Source of the DNA: JAFGHJ01 sp964525555
Lineage (GTDB): Bacteria; Hydrothermota; UBA3072
Reading direction: 5' to 3'
Length of the DNA stretch: 64,000 nt
Assembly: GCA_964525555.1 (NCBI GenBank)
Contig: CAZGHN010000007.1
Coordinates: 1-64,000 of the forward strand
Part shown: positions 12,001-20,622 of the stretch, piece by piece
Numbering within the stretch: the stretch's first letter is position 1
Layout of the letters: the number at the start of each line of letters is the position of its first letter
The notes under the pieces: model-generated
Seen by the model: the letters and a program-made list of their open reading frames with translations, nothing else
Databases searched by the model: none
What the model was told of the DNA's origin: nothing
Made by a program: the position numbers and the translations under genes

Positions 12001-13660
12001 GAACAGAATCAGCCCTTGTTTTCGAGGATACTGATTGAGTTCTTGTAAGCCAGGGAGTCGGATATTGCATCTCACCGGGTGACTGATTCTCATCCGGGTG
12101 ATCATTCTTGTGCCCCTGTGCTGTCCAGTAATATCCTTCACTATAGATAATATCACATTTTACAGGCAAGTCACATGAAACGGTTAAAGGAGCAGTTGCC
12201 CCTGAGTTATTAATGGTGAATTTGTCTTCATGTTTTTCTCCGGGAGGGAGAGAAAAGGACGGTTCACTTATTTCTGAAACCGTCCAACCTCCGGGATTAT
12301 AAGGAGTAAAATCTATATCACAATCAAATTCCTTTTTAAGTTCACTGCCATCCGTGATTACATGAGGTTCCAGAGTTTTTCCTTCCTCCACATTCGCAAC
12401 TTCGGGATTGATGGTTAGTTTTATTTCAGGAGGTCTGGTTGTGAAGGTGAACATATGATCTCCTCCGGGGTTACCATCACTGTCGGTATTGCCGTCGAGT
12501 TTTATACCTGCTGTATCTTTGGCGGCATCCGAAACCGTAACTGCATATTCTTTGCAATAATCCAGATTTTCCGAAAGTTCCAGATTAAGAGTCTTCTCAT
12601 CTTTCCAGGAAATGGTATACGCAAAAGAAGGACTAACGCCTACCGCCCCAGCCGTTACCGTCTGTTCCATTGGTTTAGAGAATGTGATAGTCATAGGAGA
12701 TTTATCTATGGCGATACCTTTTGACCTGTTCGAAGGATCGGTGGATCTTACAATCGGAGGTGCCGGATCGATCGTAAATTTCCATTCATATTCATCTTTA
12801 TAACCATTACCAGCTATATCGTTTCTTGCTATTATGTATACTGTGAAGTTTCCGCCTTCGCTGACATCAAAATTTTCCTTTGAAAACGTCCAAGTGTTAT
12901 CTCCTACCTCCTCTATCGTTGCATCTCCGATATACTCTTTTACTTCCCCGTCCTTTTGTATGAACATTCGTACACCGCTGGCATTGATATTTCCAGAAGC
13001 CCTTATTGTAAGAGAAATATCTACGGTTGTCTCTCCTTCATCTAATTCTACCAATTCATCACTGGGCGGACTTTCGCCTTCAAACTGCGGAAAAATTGAA
13101 CGAGGTGTAAATCCCGCAAACTTTCCTTCCCAGTTTTGTACCCTCTGCCCCTTCCTAGGGTTATTAAAAGGGTTTGCTTCAAAAACACTTCCACCAGGAC
13201 CCTGTAAGAACACATGATCTGAATTCCACCATATATCTCCTGCCTTTGGTTCTCCTTCTAATGATATTGTATAATTTTCTAGCTCTTCAGCGTTCACCAA
13301 ATCTACAAGATCACCAAAATCTAAAGACCTTGTCACTAATCCCGAACAGTCTATACCTGTATACTGCTGTTGAGTACTGCTGTTAAAATTATCCTCCCAG
13401 TTCCTCGGGATTTTACCCTCAGCAATCTCTCTGTCAAATGTTGAAATCGTCGCCTTATCTCCATAGCTATAGGCTACTCCAAGAATGTCTACCCCCGAAG
13501 TGGAATAAATTTTATAATCAGGATTAGTATTAGTTTCGTTAACCACCCAGGCATGATTTGCATATTCTGCTGCTCCTGAAATAACATCTTCTCTTGACAA
13601 TGTAGCACCACTTAGGAGTAAAGATATAAAGCCAAGAAACAAAAATATTATTCTCTTCAT
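3087..13660 (-). CDS. Giant secreted NlpC/P60-like, Ig-like repeat protein with type A C-terminal sorting domain (crosses assembly gap)
   Basis: ATG at 13660 overlaps the preceding stop as ATGA. A signal peptide (MKRIIFLFLGFISLLLSG) leads into an NlpC/P60- or CHAP-like domain with D104-C105-S-G, then G-D-I-W-W and H149. Residues about 305-410 resemble a Big_5 Ig-like domain (FSKPMEQTV). Thousands of residues of beta-sandwich, CARDB-like and propeller-like repeats follow, then a region with FN3-like text (TTAPVISVIKEP). The last about 75 residues are a type A sorting domain (VNMVLFDIMGRKVKTV, GIYFLRMQAG). The 100-N gap at 5121-5220 is flanked by an identical 55-bp sequence on both sides. Collapsing gap plus duplicate gives one continuous frame of about 3472 aa, whereas the printed sequence is out of frame by length. 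It is probably a type IX-exported surface protein; substrate unknown. Confidence 0.82.
5066..5275. other. Scaffold gap flanked by a duplicated 55-bp contig overlap
   Basis: Bases 5066-5120 and 5221-5275 are identical over 55 bp and flank 100 N. This is the signature of two contigs that end in the same k-mer and were joined without merging. The true sequence probably has one copy and no gap. Confidence 0.9.
5303..5406. repeat. Word-like repeat cluster inside the giant coding sequence
   Basis: Tandem-like words of two kinds, TTGAATGGTTAGCTG/ GTCAAATAGTTGAATTGTTG and AGCTGTAAGC/CCGTGAGCCGTAAGC, lie within the reading frame. On the minus strand they encode an odd LTA-rich segment (LGLRLTAKELTADGLHLTAN followed by HSTIQLFDHSTAEP) unlike its beta-sandwich surroundings. 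The same TTGAATGGTTGAATAG word occurs in intergenic DNA at 16460-16487, 31620-31655 and 39896-39930. Confidence 0.7.
7186..7270. repeat. ACGCAGAT-type repeat words inside the giant coding sequence
   Basis: TTATCTGCGTTTATCTGCGT near 7190 and CCCGTTCATCTGCATCCC near 7250 are the reverse complement of the ACGCAGATAAACAGGATT word found between genes at about 30234, 62495 and 63207. In the protein they read GTQINADKQDNV and GMQMNGDFLS, in frame. Confidence 0.65.
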
Positions 13661-15126
13661 TTCCAAACTTCGTCAGTAGGAGTGTATTTTATTAGACGAA
13701 GATGCGTTTCAGTACCATCTATACAATAAATATTTAAGTCTTTATCTATATACGGCCAAGGGGAAACTAGTACGTAATGTCCTTTGTATGGAATGCCATA
13801 GCCCAGAGGATAATAACGAAAATACTTAGAATTAGAACTGACCTTTGCCTTTATCTCTCCATTAGAATCCTGAAAAACAAAATTCAGCCTATCGTAAAAG
13901 ACCACTCTCGAATCCTTTGATTCATTAAAAACAACCGGAGCTTTATCATAATTTATTTTCATTCTTCTCGTACCTAAATTCAATGATTTTTTGTACTTGT
14001 CAAAGGAATTATCACGTAGTTGTGCAAAATTCAGCTCGTCAACTTTTATCTCTCCCTCAAATTTGAGGGGAATACCTGCGGTTATTTCTCTCTCCCAAGA
14101 GCCCCATAGATACATCACATTCTCAACCTCATAAAAAATAGGTGGATACACATAATACCCTTTAAAGGTAAGGCTATCCAAAATTTTTCCCTTTCCATCC
14201 ATCTTTAAAACAACTTCACCTGATATACCTGAAGCAAATAACTTCATTGAAGACGAAGTAGCAAGATAAATATTTCCATCCTTATCTACACCCAAACCTT
14301 CAACTATAGAAGACCTCAAATCTTTACCCCATTCTTCCGGAACAGGAACACTTCTTTTAAATCGCCCTTCTTTACTAAACACATTAATCCTTTGATTGTT
14401 CGGATCTTCGATAAATGCATTACCATCCTCATCTATGGTAAAACTTGTTCTATATTCGTAAGATTCGGGCAATGGTTCAAGTTCAAACTCCCCAGGACCT
14501 TTTCCCCACTTTGCATTTATTATAACCTGTTTAGTAAAAAGTTCGCTTACCACTTTGGCACTTTTTACTACTTCTTCTAATTCCCCTACTACTTTAAGAT
14601 TCCTCTCTTCTCTTCTAGTTAATGTGACTTCTCTCTGCTTAGGCTGATACCAATCCATTTTACCAAAAAACTTTTCGAGGTCGGAATCCATAAAAATATA
14701 ACCTTTATGGGCATATATCTCTTTACGTAATAAGTTGTAATATCTAAGTAACTCTACTTTACTTACTTTACCTTCCCTAATTATTTCTTTCAAAGCATCC
14801 TTCCCTATAATACCATATTTTTTTATTTCTTCTTTAATTTTCCCCTTAAGATAAGGGGGAAAATAGTCTATCTTATAAAGGGTATACCTCTCCTTGTCAC
14901 CAACATATTCCTTATTCTGAAAATACTCAATCTCAGCTTGAGACCACGCACCCGTAATACCGGTAGCCAATTCTGATTCTTCAATATTAGTCGGCTTCGC
15001 CTCCTCCTTCGCATTCTCAACCTCCGCCTTAGTAGCCATGCCGAACAAAAACACACAAACAGCCAAAATCAACAATACTCTATTGGGGTCAGGTCTTGAC
15101 TTTTGAATTTTTATTTTTCCAAACAT
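13657..15126 (-). CDS. Secreted YARHG-domain and beta-propeller protein with repeat-derived N-terminus
   Basis: The 489-aa protein has a hydrophobic export segment (VLLILAVCVFLFG, residues 17-29). A YARHG-like domain follows at about 128-163 (LLRKEIYAHKGYIFMDSDLE, then DWYQP; the family YARHG reads YAHKG here). From about residue 195 there is an NHL/6-bladed-propeller-like half (WGKGPGEFELEP, FTIDEDGNAFIEDPNNQRINVFS, GVDKDGNIYLA). It probably acts in the periplasm or at the surface; the partner is unknown. The start has GGAGG 5 nt upstream. Residues 6-14 (KIQKSRPDP) are encoded exactly by the transposase-associated repeat at 15085-15111, so the start may have been replaced. The stop overlaps the ATG of the giant gene, so both form one operon. 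Confidence 0.8.
   Translation of the reverse strand: MFGKIKIQKSRPDPNRVLLILAVCVFLFGMATKAEVENAKEEAKPTNIEESELATGITGAWSQAEIEYFQNKEYVGDKERYTLYKIDYFPPYLKGKIKEEIKKYGIIGKDALKEIIREGKVSKVELLRYYNLLRKEIYAHKGYIFMDSDLEKFFGKMDWYQPKQREVTLTRREERNLKVVGELEEVVKSAKVVSELFTKQVIINAKWGKGPGEFELEPLPESYEYRTSFTIDEDGNAFIEDPNNQRINVFSKEGRFKRSVPVPEEWGKDLRSSIVEGLGVDKDGNIYLATSSSMKLFASGISGEVVLKMDGKGKILDSLTFKGYYVYPPIFYEVENVMYLWGSWEREITAGIPLKFEGEIKVDELNFAQLRDNSFDKYKKSLNLGTRRMKINYDKAPVVFNESKDSRVVFYDRLNFVFQDSNGEIKAKVSSNSKYFRYYPLGYGIPYKGHYVLVSPWPYIDKDLNIYCIDGTETHLRLIKYTPTDEVWK
15085..15111 (+). repeat. Solo copy of the transposase-associated repeat inside a coding sequence
   Basis: This is a 27-bp perfect copy of the sequence that flanks the nearby tyrosine transposase (core GGTCAGGTCTTGACTTTTGA), in the same orientation as the 15509 copy. 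It lies in the signal-peptide region of the 489-aa protein and covers exactly nine codons. Confidence 0.9.
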
Positions 15127-15508
15127 TTATACCTCCATGGGAGGGGTTAGTGGGTGGCAAATCGACAGTCATCAGTCGCCAGTCTTCAGTCCTGAGTCGA
15201 AACAACCACTCCCCTTCTTTTTTATTTTTAAAATAACAAAACATTTTTCCAATCCATATTCATTCTTGGGTATTATCCTTGTTTTATTTAACTAAACCAA
15301 TTAGAGCTGACGTCTGCTATAAAGAAGACACACTTTTTAATGACTTCTGCTAATAAAGACCTTGTACTAACCCTCAACTAATACCTCCTTAATTCTGCAA
15401 ACTGACCCAAAAGATGAATATAAGTATATAGAAATAGTCACCTTTGTCAAGTCTTTAATCTTTTTACGAAAAACAAGTTAGATAAATCCACTATACTCCC
15501 ACTTTATC
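15127..15508. other. Long leader region of the YARHG-giant operon
   Basis: About 380 bp hold no gene. They contain a GACTGATGACTGTCG-type dispersed word cluster at 15160-15198 (CAGTCATCAGTCGCCAGTC...), a short palindrome CCTCCATGGGAGG near the ribosome binding site, AT-rich filler, and the minus-strand promoter at 15423-15450. The implied untranslated leader is nearly 290 nt. Confidence 0.55.
15423..15450 (-). promoter_or_regulatory. Sigma-70-type promoter for the YARHG-giant operon
   Basis: On the minus strand TTGACA (15450-15445), a 16-bp spacer and TATACT (15428-15423) match the consensus at 11 of 12 positions. The direction fits the gene starting at 15126. It suggests the two-gene unit is transcribed separately from the operon above 16.5 kb. 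Confidence 0.75.
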
Positions 15509-15535
15509 GGGGTCAGGTCTTGACTTTTGAATTTT
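15509..15535 (+). repeat. Left terminal repeat of the transposase element
   Basis: 27 bp with core GGTCAGGTCTTGACTTTTGA, identical to 15085-15111 and inverted relative to 16412-16438. Confidence 0.92.
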
Positions 15536-15554
15536 AGATTATATAATGCATTTG

Positions 15555-16412
15555 ATGAGCAGACCATTACGAATAGAGTTTCCGGGAGCGGTTTATCATA
15601 TTACTTCCCGTGGGAACGGTAAGCAAAAAATATTTTTTAAAGACAGCGATCGAAAAATGTTTCTTTCTCTTTTAGGAGAAGTGGTTGAAAGGGAAAAATG
15701 GATATGCTATGCTTATTGTTTGATGGATAACCATTATCATTTATTAATAGAAACAACAAGAGCGAACCTTTCAAGAGGTATGAGGGAACTCAATGGAGTT
15801 TACGCTCAGAAATTGAATTATATCAGAGACAGTGTTGGTCACGTTTTTCAAAGCAGGTATAAATCGATACTTGTGGAAAAGGACAATTATCTTTTGGAAT
15901 TATGCAGATATATAGCTTTAAACCCGGTAAGAGCGGGAATAGTAGAAAATCCCGAAGATTGGGAATGGAGCAGCTATAGGGCAACCTTAGGTTTGACAGA
16001 AGCCTCAAAACTTCTAAATGTTTCATGGATTCTATCTAATTTCGATGAAGATACAAAAAGAAGTAAAAAGAAATATGAAAAATTTGTACTTGAAGGTATA
16101 GGTAAGGAAAGTCCCTGGAGAGAGTTACGTGGTCGAATATTTCTTGGGAGTAAGAAGTTTATGGAAAAACACGAAGAAAAAATATCTATAAAAGAAAACG
16201 AGGATGAAATACCTAAAGAGGAACGATTTGCATTAAGACCTGATCTTTCAGAAATATTTAAAAGCGTAAAAACAAAAGAAAAAAGAAACAAGAAAATCTA
16301 CAAAGCATATAAAAAATACAGATACGAATTAAAAGAAATAGGAGACTTTCTCAAATTACATTATTCTACAGTCAGCAAGATAGTAAAAAACATGGGAAAT
16401 AACAAAATTTGA
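15555..16412 (+). CDS. REP-associated tyrosine transposase (Y1/HUH, IS200-like, RayT type)
   Basis: The N-terminus MSRPLRIEFPGAVYHITSRG is the family hallmark. The HUH motif is N-H-Y-H-L-L around residue 60, and the catalytic-Tyr region reads LELCRYIALNPVRAGIV. A C-terminal helix-turn-helix (ELKEIGDFLKLHYSTVSKIV) typical of the longer members recognises DNA. An ATG nine bases upstream (15546) would add MHL; I prefer 15555 because it matches family starts. The stop TGA shares its last base with the right terminal repeat. Relatives nick and join single-stranded DNA at hairpin repeats. The gene is intact and may be active. Confidence 0.93.
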   Translation: MSRPLRIEFPGAVYHITSRGNGKQKIFFKDSDRKMFLSLLGEVVEREKWICYAYCLMDNHYHLLIETTRANLSRGMRELNGVYAQKLNYIRDSVGHVFQSRYKSILVEKDNYLLELCRYIALNPVRAGIVENPEDWEWSSYRATLGLTEASKLLNVSWILSNFDEDTKRSKKKYEKFVLEGIGKESPWRELRGRIFLGSKKFMEKHEEKISIKENEDEIPKEERFALRPDLSEIFKSVKTKEKRNKKIYKAYKKYRYELKEIGDFLKLHYSTVSKIVKNMGNNKI

Positions 16413-16438
16413 AAATTCAAAAGTCAAGACCTGACCCC
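16412..16438 (-). repeat. Right terminal repeat of the transposase element
   Basis: Perfect reverse complement of the 15509-15535 repeat. Immediately after it TGACCCCTCAATG occurs twice (16432-16444 and 16448-16460), suggesting a partial duplication at this end. Confidence 0.92.
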
Positions 16439-16513
16439 TCAATGTATGACCCCTCAATGCAACCATTAAACGATTCAACTATTCAACTTTGCTGTTCTTA
16501 CGTTATTGACCTC

Positions 16514-17272
16514 TTACAGCGCAACTTCGATTGCGTTTAGCAGTAGACTTAAATCGTATGGTTTTTCGATGTAATACTTAACACCCGCTTCGACCATTTT
16601 CTGCTTGTACTCGGGATTTTTTATCGCAGTCAATACAATCACCGGGATATTCTGCGTATAAACCAGGCCTTTAAGACGTTCATAAAAGGTAAATCCTCCT
16701 CCTCCCGGGAGCAGTAAATCGAGAATAATCAAATCCGGGGATTCTTCCCTGGCAAGCCTCATACCCTGATCCACATCGTACGCAGCACTGGTTGTAAAAT
16801 TAGCTCGATGTAAATCCAACGAAAGTCTTTTTACAAAATCGGAATCGTCATCAACTATCAATATCTTGCCGGCGCTTCCCTCTTCCGCTTCGCCCTTCTC
16901 GGGCTCGACTATATGCCGCTCAATACTTCGTAGTAATTCCTGAGGATTGTACGGTTTTTCCAAATATTCGGTAGCTCCGGCAGCGAGAACTTTTTCTTTG
17001 GTAGCCGCATCATGTACACCTGTAAGAACTATAATGGGGATGGACTGAGTTTCCGGCAATCCACTAACCCTCTCCAGAACATTCAATCCACCCCCGCCAG
17101 GTATCATTAAATCTAAAATAATCAAATCAGGGATTTCTTTCTTTGCAAACTGAACCCCCTGAATCGCATCTCCCACACTCAAAACATCGTAGTCGGCGGA
17201 TTGAAGATGCCTCATCATTAACGCAGAAAGGTCATAATCGTCTTCGATTATCAATATTCTTTTCTTCTTCAT
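16514..17272 (-). CDS. Tandem double-receiver (REC-REC) response regulator without output domain
   Basis: The 252-aa protein holds two CheY-like domains. The first has acid pocket E10-D11-D12, phospho-acceptor D54 (LDLMIPGGGG), T84 and K106. The second has D141-D142-D143, D185 (LDLLLPGGGG) and its own KP motif. The shared PGGGG loop points to internal duplication. There is no DNA-binding or enzymatic domain, so it probably acts by protein contact or phosphotransfer. It is the last gene of the five-gene surface operon, 17 bp after the barrel gene. No kinase is in the window. Confidence 0.92.
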   Translation of the reverse strand: MKKKRILIIEDDYDLSALMMRHLQSADYDVLSVGDAIQGVQFAKKEIPDLIILDLMIPGGGGLNVLERVSGLPETQSIPIIVLTGVHDAATKEKVLAAGATEYLEKPYNPQELLRSIERHIVEPEKGEAEEGSAGKILIVDDDSDFVKRLSLDLHRANFTTSAAYDVDQGMRLAREESPDLIILDLLLPGGGGFTFYERLKGLVYTQNIPVIVLTAIKNPEYKQKMVEAGVKYYIEKPYDLSLLLNAIEVAL

Positions 17273-17289
17273 TCCCTAAATCTTAACTA

Positions 17290-18945
17290 TTACCAGCTGC
17301 TCGAAATACTACCGATTATGCGCCATTCATCATAATCTTCATAACTGAATTCGCCCTTATATATATTACGTTCTACATCAAGTCCTAAAGTAACAAAGCG
17401 ACCTGCATACAAAGAAGAATTGAAATATATACTATTTCCCGAAACATCGTACGATCCCGAAGAAACATTAAACCCAATACCATTCGTCCATATTTCAAAA
17501 AAGGTATAATAAGTGCTTATATCATAGGTCATAACAGTTTCTTTCTCGTCAGGATCAGGGTAACTCGACTCGGAATAATCCATGGCAAAAGATATGCTAA
17601 ACGGTGCAGAAAAACTTAAATCATCGCTGAGAGAGAATGCCTTTGCGGAATAATTGTTAGCATCCTCTGCGTCTTCGTAGTTCTGGAAAGAAAAGTAAAA
17701 ATTAATATAATTATTAATACTCGAAAGACTCATATTATAACCTGTATTAAGAGAAAACATTTTACTTGTCCTATCCAGATCAAGCGAATCATTCTTTTCG
17801 CTATAAGGACTGAAAGCAAAATCTACGTATGGTATACCGGTGAAATTAAATCCCACGCCCACTTCAAAAGAATTAAATGAGGTGGTAGAGCCTTTTAGTC
17901 CCAAAAGGTTATCTCTTTCGTTCTCCAGAGAACCATACACAAATACGCTGTTATTCATGAAATTTTGTTTTATTCCCACCTCATATCCGAAATAGTCGTT
18001 GCTCGAATACGGATTACCGAAAGACTCAAAATTCGGTCCGGCCATACCAATCGAACCAGAAAGCTCCGTAGATTGAACATTGATTCCGGTATTAACCGTA
18101 AAGGCAAGGTCAAAAGCACTGCTAAGCCTGGGCTTAAATAGAGATGTAAGGAAAGAAGGAACTCCTTCAAAAGTAAGCGGAGGCATCCTTATATCCCTTG
18201 TTACTTCCGTACCTACGACTTCCGATTCTAAATAGAATTTATTATCAAAAAGAGATAATTTCAAATCGACTCCGACAATATAATTCTCCATGGGTTTTAC
18301 AATTTCCACGCTATCGGAATCTGTATAAGCAGGTACAAAATAAGGGTCTACAGAAGTTGTATCATCCCCTGAATGCATGTAAATAAAATGAAAATGGGAA
18401 GATTCTCTTCTGCCGAAACCAACACTAAAAGCAGCTAATTTCCTGGCATATGCATAGTCGGTATAAGCAGAATCAGAGATATTTACACTCCTCTGTAATT
18501 TTCCCATTGTACCTTCCAAATGAAGAAAACCCGGGTTTAGTTCGACAACTCCGCCTGAAACTGGAACACCTGAAAGAGTATAAGGAGAAAAATAAGGATA
18601 ACAGGTTCCGAATTCCACATTTGAAATAGCCAGAACGATACTTGGAACATTTATCATGTCCCTTGCCATTTTCTCCGGCTGTATGCTGATTCGGTATTTA
18701 TTAAGAGCCTGCCTATACTGAGATTCCAATGAACTCAACTGCAAATCAAAAGTTAAAGGCATTTTATAAAAAGATATGGTGGGGCTTACGTTTAAACGAA
18801 CCTGAGAAGTCGACTCCAGCAACGTGTCACCATTTATATCGTCATATTCTCCGTACAAACTTGCCGAACCGGAAAACTCTACCGGACTGGCGGAATATAT
18901 GACAAGAGATATAAAGAAAAGTAGTATTAATGTCTTTTTTATCAT
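17290..18945 (-). CDS. Outer-membrane beta-barrel protein
   Basis: A signal peptide (MIKKTLILLFFISLVIYSAS) is followed by about 530 residues of alternating amphipathic beta-strands rich in Tyr, Ser, Phe and Asn. The protein ends in an aromatic residue (SISSSW), which fits BAM-dependent insertion. No named family was recognised. The gene lies 15 bp after the cysteine-peptidase gene and 17 bp before the receiver gene. It might be the anchor or pore of the neighbouring secreted proteins. Confidence 0.75.
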   Translation of the reverse strand: MIKKTLILLFFISLVIYSASPVEFSGSASLYGEYDDINGDTLLESTSQVRLNVSPTISFYKMPLTFDLQLSSLESQYRQALNKYRISIQPEKMARDMINVPSIVLAISNVEFGTCYPYFSPYTLSGVPVSGGVVELNPGFLHLEGTMGKLQRSVNISDSAYTDYAYARKLAAFSVGFGRRESSHFHFIYMHSGDDTTSVDPYFVPAYTDSDSVEIVKPMENYIVGVDLKLSLFDNKFYLESEVVGTEVTRDIRMPPLTFEGVPSFLTSLFKPRLSSAFDLAFTVNTGINVQSTELSGSIGMAGPNFESFGNPYSSNDYFGYEVGIKQNFMNNSVFVYGSLENERDNLLGLKGSTTSFNSFEVGVGFNFTGIPYVDFAFSPYSEKNDSLDLDRTSKMFSLNTGYNMSLSSINNYINFYFSFQNYEDAEDANNYSAKAFSLSDDLSFSAPFSISFAMDYSESSYPDPDEKETVMTYDISTYYTFFEIWTNGIGFNVSSGSYDVSGNSIYFNSSLYAGRFVTLGLDVERNIYKGEFSYEDYDEWRIIGSISSSW

Positions 18946-18960
18946 AAGCTTTCCGCCGAT

Positions 18961-20610
18961 TTATTTTTTCTTACCAAGAGGGTCAGGAGGCTTTTGTGAT
19001 TTTCCCAAAGGCTCCGGAGGCATCTGTATCTGGAGTTTGTCGACCTTTATTTTTGCGCCATTTAACTTGTTCCAGTTATCGGGAGTGACCTGCTGCCACT
19101 CTTTACCGGAAATATTCAATGTCCTTGAAGGCATTTTTGTTATTTTGCCGTTTACGACCTGAGTTATTTCAAGATTACAGGTAACAGGACTTTTTTCTCC
19201 CCTGACAAGAAGTGCATCCCTGCCTTGAGACAGTCTCAACCTTACCGGAGAAGAACTTGGTGCAGTAAGATTCGTCACTTTGAATATCCTGGAGACAGCG
19301 GAACCCGGAAGATCTCTATGTAATTCTACTTCGAATTTTGACCCTCCTCTCTTACTGCTCAACTTCAACTCCTGATTATCCGTCGAGAGTTTCTTTATCT
19401 CGAAATTATCTTTTCCGCTTGAACCCGCGGGAGAGCCTAGTCTTATTATATTCTCTCTGCCGGCAATTTCGAATTTATATTTCTTCCCTGTCGAGGCAAT
19501 TTCGAAATTCAGATCTTTGCCAGCCGAACCTACAGCGAAGTATATCTCGGGAGCATCTTTTTTCTTTGCAGTAAGTCTTCTTACGCCCCTAACCGGAGCA
19601 GCAGAAGTCATAGGCATCCTGAAGACATTTTTCATCTTAAGTGAAGGATTGTCCTCTATATCAGCTATTTTGTTATGCGAATTCGCGCTGGTTTTATAAT
19701 ATCTATGCCCTTCATCATCCGTAATTTGAGAGATACTGGCGCCAGCAAGAAAAATGTCATTTAGAGCATCAAGAATACAACCAAGCTGCAGAGGATTACG
19801 AGAAGAAGCTTTCACAGTAGACATAGGTGTAGCAAATATAAAACCCTTGGGCGATCCCCAGATTGTCGTGTTATTCCATCTGTAAGACCATGTCCCGTCA
19901 CTTTTCTTAATCTCAATATAATTACTATCGGTCTCATAAAAATCTTCCCGCTGGGGAATCCATTTATTCGAATCATGTATATAAATATATCTTTTCGTGC
20001 TGGTTTCCTCTACTCTGTAAGGTATTAATGTATGCCCTTCAAAACCTTCATCCTTAACTATGGTAAGCACAGGTAAATCTCCCATAGAAAGATAATATTC
20101 TACCTGCTCATAAGCATAATTCCCGTCATCGCAATGAGTTCCGTTTATAACCTCAGCCAACCACATAATACCCGCGTGACTCCATTCATGACATTGCATA
20201 ACCGTTATAACCGTACATAATTTTGCCGAAGTCGGACCATTCACGCCTCCGGAATAAGTATAAACTGGTTTGCAAAAACCCATATGCCCTTCTTCCTTGT
20301 ATATAATATTGGCGAGTAAACTCATACCAAAACAATTACCGGAAGTAACAGCAAATGCCGCATTATAGGCATGGTAAAAGGCATAATCCAAAGGACATAC
20401 AACTTTGGCTTCATTCGAGTCCGGGCAAATACCTATAAAACTCCTAACATATATTTCCCAAGGCAACACAACATGACCTCCACCATCGGTAAAGTAAGTC
20501 GTATTTCTAAATTTCCAACAATGCTGCTCGACAAACTCATCTGCGGCATATGAAGGTATTGCCAAAAAAACAACAATTAACAAAGTTACGATTAATGTTA
20601 TCTTTCTCAT
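18961..20610 (-). CDS. Secreted papain-fold-like cysteine peptidase with C-terminal beta domains
   Basis: After a signal peptide (MRKITLIVTLLIVVFLAIPSYAA) the N-terminal half carries TSGNCFGMS with C93, EGHTLIPYRVE with H193 and HDSNKW with D213. Their order and spacing fit a Cys-His-Asp/Asn triad of the papain superfamily. Extra Cys residues (61, 72, 113, 132, 140, 160) could form disulfides. Residues about 290-549 are beta-rich and low in catalytic features. It lies in the operon 12 bp after the FecR-FN3 gene and has a GGGG ribosome binding site. Peptidase, transglutaminase-like or amidase activity are all possible. Confidence 0.65.
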   Translation of the reverse strand: MRKITLIVTLLIVVFLAIPSYAADEFVEQHCWKFRNTTYFTDGGGHVVLPWEIYVRSFIGICPDSNEAKVVCPLDYAFYHAYNAAFAVTSGNCFGMSLLANIIYKEEGHMGFCKPVYTYSGGVNGPTSAKLCTVITVMQCHEWSHAGIMWLAEVINGTHCDDGNYAYEQVEYYLSMGDLPVLTIVKDEGFEGHTLIPYRVEETSTKRYIYIHDSNKWIPQREDFYETDSNYIEIKKSDGTWSYRWNNTTIWGSPKGFIFATPMSTVKASSRNPLQLGCILDALNDIFLAGASISQITDDEGHRYYKTSANSHNKIADIEDNPSLKMKNVFRMPMTSAAPVRGVRRLTAKKKDAPEIYFAVGSAGKDLNFEIASTGKKYKFEIAGRENIIRLGSPAGSSGKDNFEIKKLSTDNQELKLSSKRGGSKFEVELHRDLPGSAVSRIFKVTNLTAPSSSPVRLRLSQGRDALLVRGEKSPVTCNLEITQVVNGKITKMPSRTLNISGKEWQQVTPDNWNKLNGAKIKVDKLQIQMPPEPLGKSQKPPDPLGKKK

Positions 20611-20622
20611 TTCATCCCCCCT

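Larger units (their letters stand above)
15509..16438 (+). mobile_element. REP-associated tyrosine transposase element with terminal inverted repeats
   Basis: A single transposase gene is bracketed by perfect 27-bp inverted repeats (15509-15535 and 16412-16438). It lies opposite to and between two minus-strand surface-protein units. No target-site duplication was recognised, as expected for HUH single-strand transposition. Confidence 0.85.

Noticed and set aside
15127..15508. A second transposon end pair at 15085 and 15509
   Set aside because: Both copies have the same orientation and the DNA between them holds only a leader and promoter, so they do not bracket an element like the inverted pair 15509/16412 does.
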